Counted from the first letter of the stretch, positions 24,676-33,540 are shown. The stretch: DNA of 33,540 nt from JBEINZ01 sp040377825 (GCA_040377825.1 JBEINZ010000007.1:1-33540); one strand, 5' to 3'. A program made the numbers and translations. Notes: generated by a model not told the origin, from the letters alone.

Positions 24676-25557
24676 ATGACAGGTGAAGACTTGACGACTG
24701 TGATGGATACGACCGGTTCGGATATCGAAGCCGCGGCCTGCAAGCCATGCCGTCGCACAGGCGCCATCGGGCTGATCTTCTTAGCGCTCGCCGCGCTTTC
24801 AGGCTGTGCCTCAAATGATGAGGAACTGGTCGAGACCACGCCGGCCGACGTGCTCTACAATCAAGGTTTGGCCGCCATGCAAAGCGGCAAACCGACCCAG
24901 GCGCTTAAGAAGTTCGAGGACCTTGATCGGCAGCATCCCTATTCGCAGTTGGCAAAGAAGTCGATCATGCTACAGGCCTATTCGAATTTCGAACGGGGCG
25001 CTTATATCGACACCATCCAGGCCGGCAAGCGCTTTGTGATGCTTTATCCGAGCGATCCGGACGCAGCTTACGCCCAGTATCTTGTTGCCGAAAGCTATCA
25101 GAGGCAGATCCCCGACATCACGCGCGATCAGGCGATCGCAAAGGAGGCTCTGGACGCTTACACGGAACTTGTGACCAAGTGGCCGTCTTCGGAATACGCC
25201 AAGGATGCTCGCGTCAAGATTGAGATGACCCGCGACCAGTTGGCCGGCAAGGAAATGGAAATCGGACGGTTCTACCTGTCCAAAGCGCGGCATTTGGCTG
25301 CGATCAACCGTTTCAAGACGGTCGTGTCGCAATATCAGACGACCCGCCATATTGAAGAAGCCCTCGCTCGCATCGTCGAATCCTACTATGCGCTCGGTGT
25401 GGTGAGCGAAGCTCAGACTGCGGCTGCCGTGCTCGGGCACAACTTTCCAGAAAGCCAATGGTACAAGGATAGCTACACGCTTTTGAAAAATGGCGGTTAC
25501 GAGCCCACGGAAAATCGGAGCAGCTGGATTTCCAAGGCGTTCCAAGGAATCATTTAG
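24676..25557 (+). CDS. bamD: Outer membrane protein assembly factor BamD (lipoprotein)
   Basis: A 293-residue lipoprotein of the Bam complex that inserts beta-barrel proteins into the outer membrane. After a long polar N-terminus come a hydrophobic stretch (GAIGLIFLALAAL) and the lipobox LSGC, with Cys44 the lipidation site. Five TPR-like repeats follow from about residue 57, starting ADVLYNQGLAAMQSGKPTQAL, the classic BamD opening. The start at 24676 follows AGAGGG by nine bases; ATG 24703 would give a more ordinary signal length and is a real alternative. Confidence 0.95.
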   Translation: MTGEDLTTVMDTTGSDIEAAACKPCRRTGAIGLIFLALAALSGCASNDEELVETTPADVLYNQGLAAMQSGKPTQALKKFEDLDRQHPYSQLAKKSIMLQAYSNFERGAYIDTIQAGKRFVMLYPSDPDAAYAQYLVAESYQRQIPDITRDQAIAKEALDAYTELVTKWPSSEYAKDARVKIEMTRDQLAGKEMEIGRFYLSKARHLAAINRFKTVVSQYQTTRHIEEALARIVESYYALGVVSEAQTAAAVLGHNFPESQWYKDSYTLLKNGGYEPTENRSSWISKAFQGII

Positions 25558-25633
25558 AGACGCTTGGTTGCGGATGAGGCTGGCGCGGTAACGCGACGCG
25601 GACTTCGACAGTAGTGCAATAACCTCGCTTCAG

Positions 25634-25648
25634 GTTCCTGTTCCGTTC
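25634..25648 (+). promoter_or_regulatory. LexA (SOS) box upstream of recN
   Basis: GTTCCTGTTCCGTTC is an exact match to GTTC-N7-GTTC, the LexA operator described for alphaproteobacteria. It ends 60 bases before the recN ATG. A weak promoter candidate overlaps it: TTCCGT (25641-25646), 17 bases, TACAAG (25664-25669), so LexA binding would block the -35 region. recN is a known SOS gene in many bacteria. Confidence 0.75.
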
Positions 25649-25708
25649 CTGGAAATCATCTGCTACAAGCACGCTGCGCTTGGTGTTGGAGAATCGCGCG
25701 GGTCACTC

Positions 25709-27376
25709 ATGCTGTCAGCCCTTTCGATCCGCGATATTGTTTTGATCGAACGGCTGCAGATCGATTTTGCGCGCGGTTTGACGGTTTTGACCGGCGAGAC
25801 CGGCGCCGGAAAGTCGATCCTTTTGGATGCGCTGTCGCTCGCGCTCGGTGGACGAGGCGATGCCGGCCTTGTGCGAAGCGGGGCCGGGCAGGGGCAGGTC
25901 ACGGCTGTTTTCGAGATCGCGGCACAACATCCTGTGCGCCGACTGCTGGCGGATAACGATATCGATTCGCGCGATGATTTGATCGTCCGCCGCATCCAGA
26001 CCGCCGACGGCCGCACGCGAGCCTTCGTCAACGATCAGGCCGTTAGCGCGACGCTGCTTCGCGAGATCGGCGCGAGCCTCGTGGAAATCCATGGGCAACA
26101 TGACGACCGCGCCCTGGTCGACGAACGCGAGCATCGGCGCCTTTTGGATGCCTATGGCGGGCTTGATGTTGCCGGCGTGGGGACTGCCTGGACAACATGG
26201 CGCAAGGCCGTGCGCGAGCGCGATGCGACGCTCGCCCGAATCGACGCCGCGCGCCGGGAAGCGGACTATTTGCGCGCGTCGCTTCAGGAACTCGACAAGC
26301 TGAAGCCGGCCCCCGGGGAAGAGACCGAACTCGCGGCCGATCGTCACCGCATGATGCAGGCCGAGAAGATCGCCGGCGACCTGAAGGATGCGTTCGACAC
26401 GCTCGATGGGTCCGGGTCGCCTATTCCCACGGTTGCCGGGCTGTTGCGTCGGCTGGAGCGCAAGGCTTCGACAAATCCCGGCCTGATCGACGATGTGGTG
26501 AAGGCGCTCGGGAGCGCGGTTGATCTTTTGGAAGAAGCGCGAACTGGGCTTGAAGCTGCGCTGCGAGCAAGCGAATACGATCCCCGCATGCTGGAAAAGA
26601 CCGAGGAACGGCTCTTTGCCCTCAGGGCGGCCGCGCGCAAGCACGCGATCCCGGTTGATCAACTGGCGGGTCTGCGCGCGCGGATGGCAGCGAGCCTCGC
26701 CGAACTTGACCAGGGCGAGGACCGGTTGAGCAAACTTGAAGCCGCCGCCGCCTCGTCGGAGGTCGCCTATATCGCCGTTGCGAAATCCCTGTCCGCCGAG
26801 CGAGTGATGGCGGCGCGGGCGCTGGAAGAGGCTGTCCATTGCGAATTGCCGGCGCTGAAGCTGGAACGCGCACGGTTTATCGTGGAGACGGTTTCCGATC
26901 CCGCTGAGGCCGGCGCGGAAGGGATCGATCATATCGAGTTCCACGTTCAGACCAATCCGGGCACGCGGCCTGGGCCGATGATGAAAGTCGCCTCCGGCGG
27001 CGAGCTCTCGCGGTTTCTTCTCGCATTAAAGGTTAGCCTTGCTGATCGCGGGTCCGCGCCGACGCTGATATTTGACGAAATCGACACCGGGGTTGGCGGC
27101 GCGGTTGCCGAGGCGATCGGTGTTCGTCTCGCGCGTCTCTCGCAAAAGGTTCAGGTGGTCTCTGTCACGCATGCCCCACAGGTCGCCGCGCGCGCTGCAT
27201 CACATTTGCTGATCGCCAAGGATGCCGTGGCGGGCGATGGTGAAGGCCGGGTCGCAACCCGCGTCGTGTCGCTTGAAGATGCCGAGCGGCGCGAGGAAAT
27301 AGCGCGGATGCTCGCCGGCTCGGTCATTACGGACGAGGCGCGCGCGGCGGCGGCGCGGCTGATGGCGGATACCTGA
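25709..27376 (+). CDS. recN: DNA repair protein RecN
   Basis: A 555-residue SMC-like ATPase that acts early in double-strand break repair. Walker A GETGAGKS is at 29-36, the N-terminus reads MLSALSIRDIVLIERLQIDF, and IHGQHDDRALVD marks the Q-loop region. The central part is coiled coil. The signature motif VASGGELSRFLLALK and Walker B TLIFDEIDTGVGG follow near residue 435-465, then VTHAPQVAA. The LexA box 60 bases upstream indicates damage induction. Confidence 0.96.
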   Translation: MLSALSIRDIVLIERLQIDFARGLTVLTGETGAGKSILLDALSLALGGRGDAGLVRSGAGQGQVTAVFEIAAQHPVRRLLADNDIDSRDDLIVRRIQTADGRTRAFVNDQAVSATLLREIGASLVEIHGQHDDRALVDEREHRRLLDAYGGLDVAGVGTAWTTWRKAVRERDATLARIDAARREADYLRASLQELDKLKPAPGEETELAADRHRMMQAEKIAGDLKDAFDTLDGSGSPIPTVAGLLRRLERKASTNPGLIDDVVKALGSAVDLLEEARTGLEAALRASEYDPRMLEKTEERLFALRAAARKHAIPVDQLAGLRARMAASLAELDQGEDRLSKLEAAAASSEVAYIAVAKSLSAERVMAARALEEAVHCELPALKLERARFIVETVSDPAEAGAEGIDHIEFHVQTNPGTRPGPMMKVASGGELSRFLLALKVSLADRGSAPTLIFDEIDTGVGGAVAEAIGVRLARLSQKVQVVSVTHAPQVAARAASHLLIAKDAVAGDGEGRVATRVVSLEDAERREEIARMLAGSVITDEARAAAARLMADT

Positions 27377-27483
27377 CGGGGTCGTAGCGTAGGCGACAAT
27401 GGCTAGCCGCCAAATCGGTGGGGTTGCGCGGGCTGGGACGGGGTTCTAATCGTGAGAGCCTTGCTTGAAGCCGCCGAGTTCCA

Positions 27484-29622
27484 ATGCCAGATCATCCGCT
27501 AGATAACCTGCCTGCCGCTTCGACCCTCGCTTTAAGCGTGGTCGACGCACTCGACCGCGCGGAGGCCGCCATCGAGCTTGAGCGGCTCGCGCGCGAGATC
27601 GTGGAGCATGACCTGCGCTATTTTCAAGACGATCAGCCGACCATTTCGGACGCCGAATATGACCGGCTTAGGCGGCGCAATCTGGCGATCGAGGCCCGTT
27701 TCCCGGACTTGAAGCGCCCGGATTCGCCCTCCGAGCGGATCGGCGCCAGTCCCGCGCAGAAATTTGCCAAGGTTCGGCATGCCGTACCAATGCTAAGCCT
27801 CGACAATGCCTTCACTGACGAGGACACGCGGGATTTTGTCGCGCGCGTCCATCGCTTCCTGCGTTTGGAGGACGGCGAGGTTGCGTTCACCGCCGAGCCC
27901 AAGATTGATGGCCTCTCATGCAATCTGCGTTACGAGCGCGGCCGCCTCGTGGTGGCGGCCACGCGCGGCGATGGGGTGGAGGGCGAGAACGTCACATTGA
28001 ACGTCAAGACCATCGCTGACGTACCGGCAGTGTTGCCGGACGGCGTGCCCGAGATCGTCGAGGTGCGCGGCGAGGTCTATATGGGCCACGCCGATTTCGC
28101 GGCCCTCAACGCGCGACAGTCCGAAGCCGGCGAGAAGACCTTCGCCAATCCGCGCAATGCCGCCGCCGGGTCGCTGCGCCAACTTGATTGGCGGATGACT
28201 GCTTCGCGGCCGCTCAGGTTTTTCGCTTATACTTGGGGCGAGATGAGCGCCTCACCGGCCGATACGCAGATCGGCGTGGTCGCGGCGTTCCGCGCCTGGG
28301 GCTTCGAAACCAATCCGCTGATGGTTTTGTGCCAATCGACGGAAGAGCTTATCGCCCACTACCGCGCAATCGAAAACCGGCGCGCGACGCTTGGCTATGA
28401 TATTGACGGCGTCGTCTACAAGGTCGACCGGCTGGATCTCCAGGCCCGCCTCGGCTTCGTGTCCCGCTCGCCGCGCTGGGCGATCGCGCACAAGTTTGCG
28501 GCCGAAAAGGCCAAGACAATCCTTCGGGATATCGAAATCCAGGTCGGGCGGACCGGCGCTTTGACCCCGGTCGCCAAGCTCGAGCCGGTCACGGTCGGCG
28601 GCGTGGTCGTATCGAACGCGACGCTGCACAATGCCGACGAGATCGCCCGGCTCGACATTCGTATCGGCGATACGGTGATCGTGCAGCGGGCGGGCGACGT
28701 CATTCCCCAGATTCTTGGGCTTGTCGACGAGGACGGCGCGCATGCAGGTCGGCCGGCTTACGAGTTCCCCTCGCGCTGCCCTTGCGACCTCAAGACCGAG
28801 GTCGCCCGCGAGGAGACCGCGACCGGGATTGAGGGCGCGATCCGGCGTTGCTCGGGCGAGTTCGCTTGCCCCTATCAGCGCCAAGAGCATCTGCGTCACT
28901 TCGTCTCGCGCCGCGCCTTCGATATCGAGGGCTTGGGCGAGAAGCAGATCGCGCTCTTCTTCGAGAAGGGTTGGGTCAAGGAACCAGCGGATATCTTCAC
29001 GCTCGGGTCGCGCAACGGCGCGATCCGGCTGGAAACCGAGGAGGGCTTTGGCGCCTTAAGCGTCAAAAATCTCTTTGAGGCTATCGAAGAGCGCCGCTCG
29101 GTAGCGCTCGAGCGCTTCATATACGCGCTCGGCATCCGTAACGTCGGCGAGACCACCGCCCGGGTGCTGGCGCGCGCCTATGGCTCCTGGAACGGGTTCC
29201 ACGAGGCCGCGCTGAAGGTTGCGGGCGGGGATGGTGCCGCGCGCGAGGAGATGGATGCGCTCGATCAGATCGGCGAGACAGTCATCGATTCCATCGCCCG
29301 CTATTTCGGCGAAGCCCACAATCTTGGTGTGGTCGAGCGGCTGACCGGCCAGGTTTCGATCATCGATGCCGAGAAGCCGAAGACCGATACCGCCATCGCC
29401 GGCAAGACGGTGGTGTTCACCGGTAGTCTGGAAAAGTTGACCCGTGACGAAGCGAAGGCGCAGGCTGAGCGGCTCGGAGCCAAGGTTTCGGGGTCCGTCT
29501 CCGCCAAGACCGATCTCGTTGTGGCCGGACCGGGCGCGGGTTCGAAACTCGCCAAGGCCCGAGATCTAGGTGTCGCCGTCATCGATGAAGATGCCTGGAT
29601 CGCAATGGTAGGGGAGGCTTGA
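27484..29622 (+). CDS. ligA: NAD-dependent DNA ligase LigA
   Basis: A 712-residue ligase that seals nicks in replication and repair. In order: domain Ia with YFQDDQPTISDAEYD, the adenylation site AEPKIDGLS with Lys140, TRGDGVEGENVT, then the OB fold (VGRTGALTPVAKLEPV), a four-Cys zinc finger (C432, C434, C456, C462), helix-hairpin-helix repeats (FDIEGLGEKQI) and a C-terminal BRCT domain (IAGKTVVFTGSLEKLTRDEA). The first Cys pair is CxC rather than the CxxC of E. coli LigA. The ribosome site before ATG 27484 is weak. A 107-base gap from recN holds nothing that I can name. Confidence 0.97.
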   Translation: MPDHPLDNLPAASTLALSVVDALDRAEAAIELERLAREIVEHDLRYFQDDQPTISDAEYDRLRRRNLAIEARFPDLKRPDSPSERIGASPAQKFAKVRHAVPMLSLDNAFTDEDTRDFVARVHRFLRLEDGEVAFTAEPKIDGLSCNLRYERGRLVVAATRGDGVEGENVTLNVKTIADVPAVLPDGVPEIVEVRGEVYMGHADFAALNARQSEAGEKTFANPRNAAAGSLRQLDWRMTASRPLRFFAYTWGEMSASPADTQIGVVAAFRAWGFETNPLMVLCQSTEELIAHYRAIENRRATLGYDIDGVVYKVDRLDLQARLGFVSRSPRWAIAHKFAAEKAKTILRDIEIQVGRTGALTPVAKLEPVTVGGVVVSNATLHNADEIARLDIRIGDTVIVQRAGDVIPQILGLVDEDGAHAGRPAYEFPSRCPCDLKTEVAREETATGIEGAIRRCSGEFACPYQRQEHLRHFVSRRAFDIEGLGEKQIALFFEKGWVKEPADIFTLGSRNGAIRLETEEGFGALSVKNLFEAIEERRSVALERFIYALGIRNVGETTARVLARAYGSWNGFHEAALKVAGGDGAAREEMDALDQIGETVIDSIARYFGEAHNLGVVERLTGQVSIIDAEKPKTDTAIAGKTVVFTGSLEKLTRDEAKAQAERLGAKVSGSVSAKTDLVVAGPGAGSKLAKARDLGVAVIDEDAWIAMVGEA

Positions 29623-29625
29623 AGC

Positions 29626-30639
29626 ATGTTCGTGTCCTACGCCCAAAACCTGGAAGACGTCATCCTCGCGCGCTGCTTTCCCGGAAAGACCAACGGTTTC
29701 TACGTCGATGTCGGGGCCTCGCATCCCGTGATCGACTCGGTCACGCACGCCTTTTACGAACGCGGCTGGCGGGGCATCAACATCGAACCGCTGCCCGATC
29801 GCATCGCTGAGCTTGCCTATGCCCGACCGCGCGACATCAACCTGCGGCTCGCCCTGGCTGATCAGCCGGGGCAGGCCACGTTCCATGTTTTTCCGCGCTT
29901 TCACGGACTTTCGACCTTGGACGGGACGATCGCGGCGGACATGGCGCGGTGGGGGGACGAGGCCTATCCGGTCGATGTCGAAATCTCCACGCTCGCGGCC
30001 GTGCTCGCCGCGCATGATGTCGGCGCCATCGACTTCCTGAAGATCGATGTCGAGGGCGCCGAGGCGCGAGTTTTGGCGGGCACCGATTTTTCCCGATGGC
30101 GGCCGGTCGTGGTGCTGGTTGAGGCCACCTATCCGACGACGTCGGTCGCCTCGCATCACGATTGGGAACCCGATCTTATCGCCGCCGGCTATCGTTTCGT
30201 GCTGTTCGATGGGCTCAACCGGTTTTATCTTCGCGAAGAATCCTCCGACCTCGCCGCATGTTTTCAGCTTCCGCCCAACGTGTTCGACGACTTCGTGCGG
30301 CACGATTCACACGGCGATCCGCTCGCCAACGCGGACCATCCCGACCATGCCTTTGCCCGGCATTTGGCGGCAACTTGGTTCAATGCGCTTGGCCGCGTCG
30401 ACGAGGCTGCGCTGACGGCCCTCTTCGCGGACGGCCTTGCCTTGCGCTTACGAACGGCGCCGATAACGGCGGAAAGCTTCGAGCAGATATGGCGGATCGT
30501 TTTCGGCGGTCTGGCGCCAACCGACGCCGTTGGCCCCTATCTATCCCGCGAGCCTCGCCCGACCGGAGATGACGTTCTTGCCGAACTCATCCGCTCGCCG
30601 CTCTTTAAGGCCGCCCGCAGCCGGCTGGCGCGGTGGTAG
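29626..30639 (+). CDS. FkbM-family SAM-dependent methyltransferase with C-terminal extension
   Basis: A 337-residue protein. The first 215 or so residues fit the FkbM methyltransferase family: MFVSYAQNLEDVIL, the SAM-binding GFYVDVGASHP (24-34), IEPLPDRIAEL, and IDFLKIDVEGAEARVLAG. These enzymes mostly O-methylate sugars or small metabolites; the substrate here is unknown. The last 100 residues, after about residue 235, look like a separate helical domain (ending VLAELIRSPLFKAARSRL) that vaguely recalls DUF4214-type regions; I am not sure. GGGGAGG precedes the ATG by eight bases, and the gene starts three bases after ligA, so it is probably co-transcribed with a replication gene to which it has no evident link. 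Confidence 0.85.
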   Translation: MFVSYAQNLEDVILARCFPGKTNGFYVDVGASHPVIDSVTHAFYERGWRGINIEPLPDRIAELAYARPRDINLRLALADQPGQATFHVFPRFHGLSTLDGTIAADMARWGDEAYPVDVEISTLAAVLAAHDVGAIDFLKIDVEGAEARVLAGTDFSRWRPVVVLVEATYPTTSVASHHDWEPDLIAAGYRFVLFDGLNRFYLREESSDLAACFQLPPNVFDDFVRHDSHGDPLANADHPDHAFARHLAATWFNALGRVDEAALTALFADGLALRLRTAPITAESFEQIWRIVFGGLAPTDAVGPYLSREPRPTGDDVLAELIRSPLFKAARSRLARW

Positions 30640-30656
30640 GCCAGCTCCACGCGTTG

Positions 30657-30673
30657 ACCGTTAACCCAACGGT
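30657..30673. terminator. Candidate bidirectional hairpin between the fkbM-type gene and pepP
   Basis: ACCGTT (30657-30662), loop AACCC, AACGGT (30668-30673), extended by one G-T pair. It lies across the stop codon of pepP and 17 bases after the stop of the convergent methyltransferase gene. The stem is short and has no T-tract, so the call is weak and based mostly on position. Confidence 0.3.
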
Positions 30674-32487
30674 TCGGTCGCCTTCTCCAGCCAGTCGCGG
30701 GTCTCCGCGTCCAACAGCGGCCCAAGGACATCCCGAACACGGGCATGGTAGGCGTCGAGCCACTTCAGTTCGGCGCGCGTCAGAAGCGTTGCTTCGATCA
30801 GCCGGCGGTCGATCGGCGCGAGGGTCAGCGTCTCGAAGCCGAGCATGGGCCGCTCGCCGCCGTCGGGCACGCTCGCGGGCTCGACCAGGATGAGGTTTTC
30901 AATACGGATGCCGAAGTGGTCGGGGCGGTAGTATCCAGGCTCGTTCGAAATGATCATACCCGGTTCGAGTGGCGCGGTTCCTGTCTTGGAGATGCGCTGC
31001 GGGCCCTCGTGGACCGACAGGAAACTGCCGACGCCGTGGCCGGTGCCGTGATCGTAATCGAGGCCGGCCTGCCAAAGCGCGAAGCGGGCCAAGCTATCGA
31101 GTTGGGCACCGATGGTGCCAATGGGGAAGCGCGCGATGGAAATCGCGATCATGCCCTTCAGCACACGGGTGAAGCGATCACGCATCTCCGTCGTGGGCAT
31201 GCCGACCGGCAGCGTGCGGGTGATGTCGGTCGTACCGTCACGATATTGGCCGCCGGAATCGATCAGAAACAGGCTCGGCGCGGCGATGGCGCGGTTGGTC
31301 GCGCGCGAGACGCGATAATGGACGATCGCGCCATTCGGGCCGGCGCCTGAAATCGTGTCGAAGGAAATGTCCACAAGTTGGCCGGTTTGCCGCCGGAAAC
31401 CTTCCAGGGCTTCAACCACCGCGATCTCGTCCAGTTCGCCCGACCCGTCGGAAATCACCGAAGCGGCCGCATCGAACCACGCGAGAAAATGCACAAAGGC
31501 CGCGCCATCGCGACGGTGGGCGGCGCGAGTGCCTTCGATTTCCGAGGCATTCTTGCGCGCTTTAGGCAGCAAAACCGGATCGTCGCCGGCGACAAGCGTG
31601 CCGCCGGCCGCCTTGATGCGCAGCGCAATTGCTTCGGCGGCGGAGCTCTCGTCGATCAGAACGCGCGCGCCGGCTAGCTTATCAAGCCCATCGGCAAACG
31701 CGGCCGGCTTGGCCACGTCGGCATGGGCCTCCAAGTGATCGCGTTCGGCATTGCCGAGTTTGCGGCCGTCGATAAACAACCGCGGGCGCCCGTCGCGGGG
31801 CAAAATCGAAAATGCGAGCGCCACCGGCGTATGCGGGATATCCGAGCCACGGATGTTGAACGTCCAGGCCACCGAGTCCGTCTGGGTCAAGACCGCCGCA
31901 TCGACATTCTTGTCGGCGAGGATCGAGGCGACGCGGGCGAGTTTGCTTGCAACGCTCTCGCCGGCGAGTTCGTCGGGCTGGCATGTAACCGGTCCGAGAG
32001 GCACGTCGGGGCGATCCGCCCAGATTGCGTCGATCGGATTGCCGTCAACCGCGACGAGTTCGGCCCCGATCGCGGCGCAGGTTTCGCGAAGGCGGCGGGC
32101 GCTGGCCACGGTGGTCAGCCAAGGGTCATAGCCAAGGCGGTCGCCCGCGGCGAGCGCGCCCTTCAACCAAACGTGCGGCGGATTTGCCATGAGGTCCACT
32201 GGCTCGAACACCGTCGTGTCGCACTGAGCCTGTGCTTGCAGGGTATAGCGACCATCGACGAAAATCGCAGCGCGGTTGGCGAGGACCACGGCGACACCGG
32301 CCGATCCGCTGAAGCCGGTGAGCCAGCGAAGCCGCTCCGCGCCCGGCGGCACATACTCGCCTTGATGCTCGTCCGCGCGCGGCACGATGAAGCCGGTGAG
32401 CCCACGTCGCTCAAGCTCGGTGCGCAAGCGTGCGGCGCGGCCCGCGCCTAAGGTTGGATCCGCAATCTCGTCGAAACTCTGAAACAT
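30661..32487 (-). CDS. pepP: Aminopeptidase P family protein (Xaa-Pro aminopeptidase)
   Basis: A 608-residue M24 metallopeptidase of the long, three-domain type (XPNPEP1-like), which removes an N-terminal residue preceding proline. Two creatinase-like N-terminal domains lead to the pita-bread catalytic domain. Metal ligands are visible in FLIDSGGQYRDGTTDITRT (two Asp), GTGHGVGSFLSVHEGP (His), GMIISNEPGYY (Glu) and GIRIENLILV (Glu). The C-terminal extension has WLDAYHARVRDVLGPLLD. The start follows AAAGGATG at eight bases. prmA lies 42 bases upstream on the same strand, so the two probably form an operon. Confidence 0.93.
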   Translation of the reverse strand: MFQSFDEIADPTLGAGRAARLRTELERRGLTGFIVPRADEHQGEYVPPGAERLRWLTGFSGSAGVAVVLANRAAIFVDGRYTLQAQAQCDTTVFEPVDLMANPPHVWLKGALAAGDRLGYDPWLTTVASARRLRETCAAIGAELVAVDGNPIDAIWADRPDVPLGPVTCQPDELAGESVASKLARVASILADKNVDAAVLTQTDSVAWTFNIRGSDIPHTPVALAFSILPRDGRPRLFIDGRKLGNAERDHLEAHADVAKPAAFADGLDKLAGARVLIDESSAAEAIALRIKAAGGTLVAGDDPVLLPKARKNASEIEGTRAAHRRDGAAFVHFLAWFDAAASVISDGSGELDEIAVVEALEGFRRQTGQLVDISFDTISGAGPNGAIVHYRVSRATNRAIAAPSLFLIDSGGQYRDGTTDITRTLPVGMPTTEMRDRFTRVLKGMIAISIARFPIGTIGAQLDSLARFALWQAGLDYDHGTGHGVGSFLSVHEGPQRISKTGTAPLEPGMIISNEPGYYRPDHFGIRIENLILVEPASVPDGGERPMLGFETLTLAPIDRRLIEATLLTRAELKWLDAYHARVRDVLGPLLDAETRDWLEKATEPLG

Positions 32488-32529
32488 GGGCGCATCCTTT
32501 GCCCTGAGGGGGCTTTTTCACCGTATCGA

Positions 32530-33408
32530 TTAATCGCGCGCATTCGAAAGCGCGAGCGCCATCCAATCGTCCTTGATGACGCAATCGCGCAGGTGGATCC
32601 CATGCATGCGATAGGCCGATAGAACGCGTGGCGCATCTTTTACCCGTAGTCCGGAAAGCACGAGCGTTGCGCGCCGGGATAGCGCAGTCGAGATCGGAGC
32701 GGCGAGCCGCATGAGCGGTCGCGCCAGGATATTGGCGACCACGAGATCGTACGGCGCCCGTTCGGCCAGCCGGCGTTGGCGCATTCCGTCGGCCACAATG
32801 CATTCAACGAGCGGCGCGACACCATTCAGCGCCGCATTGGCCTTTGCGATATGCACGGCCACGGGATCGATATCCGTGGCAATAACGGGCAGCCGCTGAA
32901 CACGGGCCAGTGCGATGGCAAGCACGCCGGTGCCCGTGCCAAGATCGAGCGGACGCTCGAAGCGTTGCTTTAAGAGCAGTCGGTCGAGCGCGGTGAGGCA
33001 AGCCCAGGTGGTTGCGTGGTGGCCGGTGCCAAAGGCCATTTCGGCGTCTATCTGCAGCGAGACACCGTTCGCCGGGCGGCGATGACGGTCGTGGCTGCCG
33101 TGGACGAAGAAGCGTCCAGCATTGACCGGTCGGCGGATCTCCTCGCTCATGGCGATCCAATTCGTCCCATCCGCAAGCACGTCGGCGGTTAGTTCGACGC
33201 CGTCGCCGATGACGCCGCGAACCTCTTCGATGGCGTCTTCTGGCTCGATGTCGAACAGGATCACGTCAACGGTCCAGGTTCCGCTGTAAGCCGGCGTTTC
33301 CTCTTGGGTGACCGGACAGCCCGCTTCGTCGAAGGCCTCCTCCAGCGCACGAGCAAGCGCATCGGCCGTTTCGAGGTCAGCGCTGAACCGAACTTGGACT
33401 GTGGCCAT
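32530..33408 (-). CDS. prmA: Ribosomal protein L11 methyltransferase PrmA
   Basis: A 292-residue SAM-dependent enzyme that trimethylates ribosomal protein L11. The N-terminal ferredoxin-like domain reads VQVRFSADLETADALARALE and recognises L11. The catalytic domain has AFGTGHHATTWACL, the SAM loop DLGTGTGVLAIALA, ATDIDPVAVHIAKANA and the ANILARPL motif. GGAAGGACC precedes the ATG by a few bases. It is the first gene of a minus-strand pair with pepP. The remaining 132 bases to the window edge contain its leader and no gene that I can identify. Confidence 0.94.
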   Translation of the reverse strand: MATVQVRFSADLETADALARALEEAFDEAGCPVTQEETPAYSGTWTVDVILFDIEPEDAIEEVRGVIGDGVELTADVLADGTNWIAMSEEIRRPVNAGRFFVHGSHDRHRRPANGVSLQIDAEMAFGTGHHATTWACLTALDRLLLKQRFERPLDLGTGTGVLAIALARVQRLPVIATDIDPVAVHIAKANAALNGVAPLVECIVADGMRQRRLAERAPYDLVVANILARPLMRLAAPISTALSRRATLVLSGLRVKDAPRVLSAYRMHGIHLRDCVIKDDWMALALSNARD

Positions 33409-33540
33409 GGGGTCCTTCCAGAAAGCGCATCACAAAGCCCGATCGAATGATTGCAATACGATCAGAATCCAGCCCGGACACCTTGGCCTACATGCACCGG
33501 CGCGGGTGTGTGGGTCCAGGCCTTTCGGCGACGGTGAGGC

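Noticed and set aside
25715..26944. 409-residue open frame antisense to recN
   Set aside because: Composition shadow of recN with no independent signal.
33409..33540. Possible gene end at the right edge of the window
   Set aside because: Short frames on both strands were translated by eye, but none resembles a protein that I recognise, and the stretch is too short to judge.

Overview
This window is chromosomal DNA of a GC-rich alphaproteobacterium. It carries a nearly complete, uninterrupted division and cell wall (dcw) cluster on the + strand. The family-level evidence points to Hyphomicrobiales (Rhizobiales): RNase P RNA and an amidase/lytic transglycosylase pair lie just upstream of mraZ, FtsZ is about 590 residues with a very long C-terminal linker, FtsL is of the alphaproteobacterial type, MurE carries the DNPR motif of meso-diaminopimelate ligases, and a GTTC-N7-GTTC (alphaproteobacterial LexA) site precedes recN. 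I cannot name a genus from sequence alone.

Layout. 1-2854: the 3' end of an AmiD-like amidase, translationally coupled to a lytic transglycosylase, then a second SLT-domain protein whose catalytic glutamate is replaced by alanine. About 2957-3368: RNase P RNA (rnpB). 3395-3703: a small membrane protein on the minus strand, convergent with rnpB. 3704-4224: a 521-base gap with a minus-strand promoter, a hairpin and an ordered array of MraZ-type boxes. 4225-23163: mraZ-rsmH-ftsL-ftsI-murE-murF-mraY-murD-ftsW-murG-murC-murB-ddl-ftsQ-ftsA-ftsZ, with mostly overlapping or very short junctions. 23455-27376: lpxC, bamD and recN, each with its own upstream gap. 27484-30639: ligA followed after 3 bases by an FkbM-family methyltransferase. 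30661-33408 (minus strand): prmA then pepP, convergent with the methyltransferase gene. The last 132 bases (33409-33540) hold the prmA leader and nothing else I can identify.

How the genes work together. MurC, D, E and F plus Ddl and MurB make UDP-MurNAc-pentapeptide in the cytoplasm. MraY and MurG convert it to lipid II. FtsW polymerises and FtsI cross-links at the septum under FtsZ, FtsA, FtsQ and FtsL. The amidase and transglycosylase at the left edge remodel or recycle the same polymer. LpxC and BamD link division to outer membrane synthesis (lipid A and beta-barrel insertion). RecN and LigA are DNA repair and replication functions.

No mobile element, CRISPR array, tRNA or prophage was seen. 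I do not see a wholly novel system. The points most worth a second look are the apparently inactive transglycosylase paralogue next to an intact one, the four-unit MraZ box array, the LexA box at recN, and the small membrane gene lodged between rnpB and mraZ.
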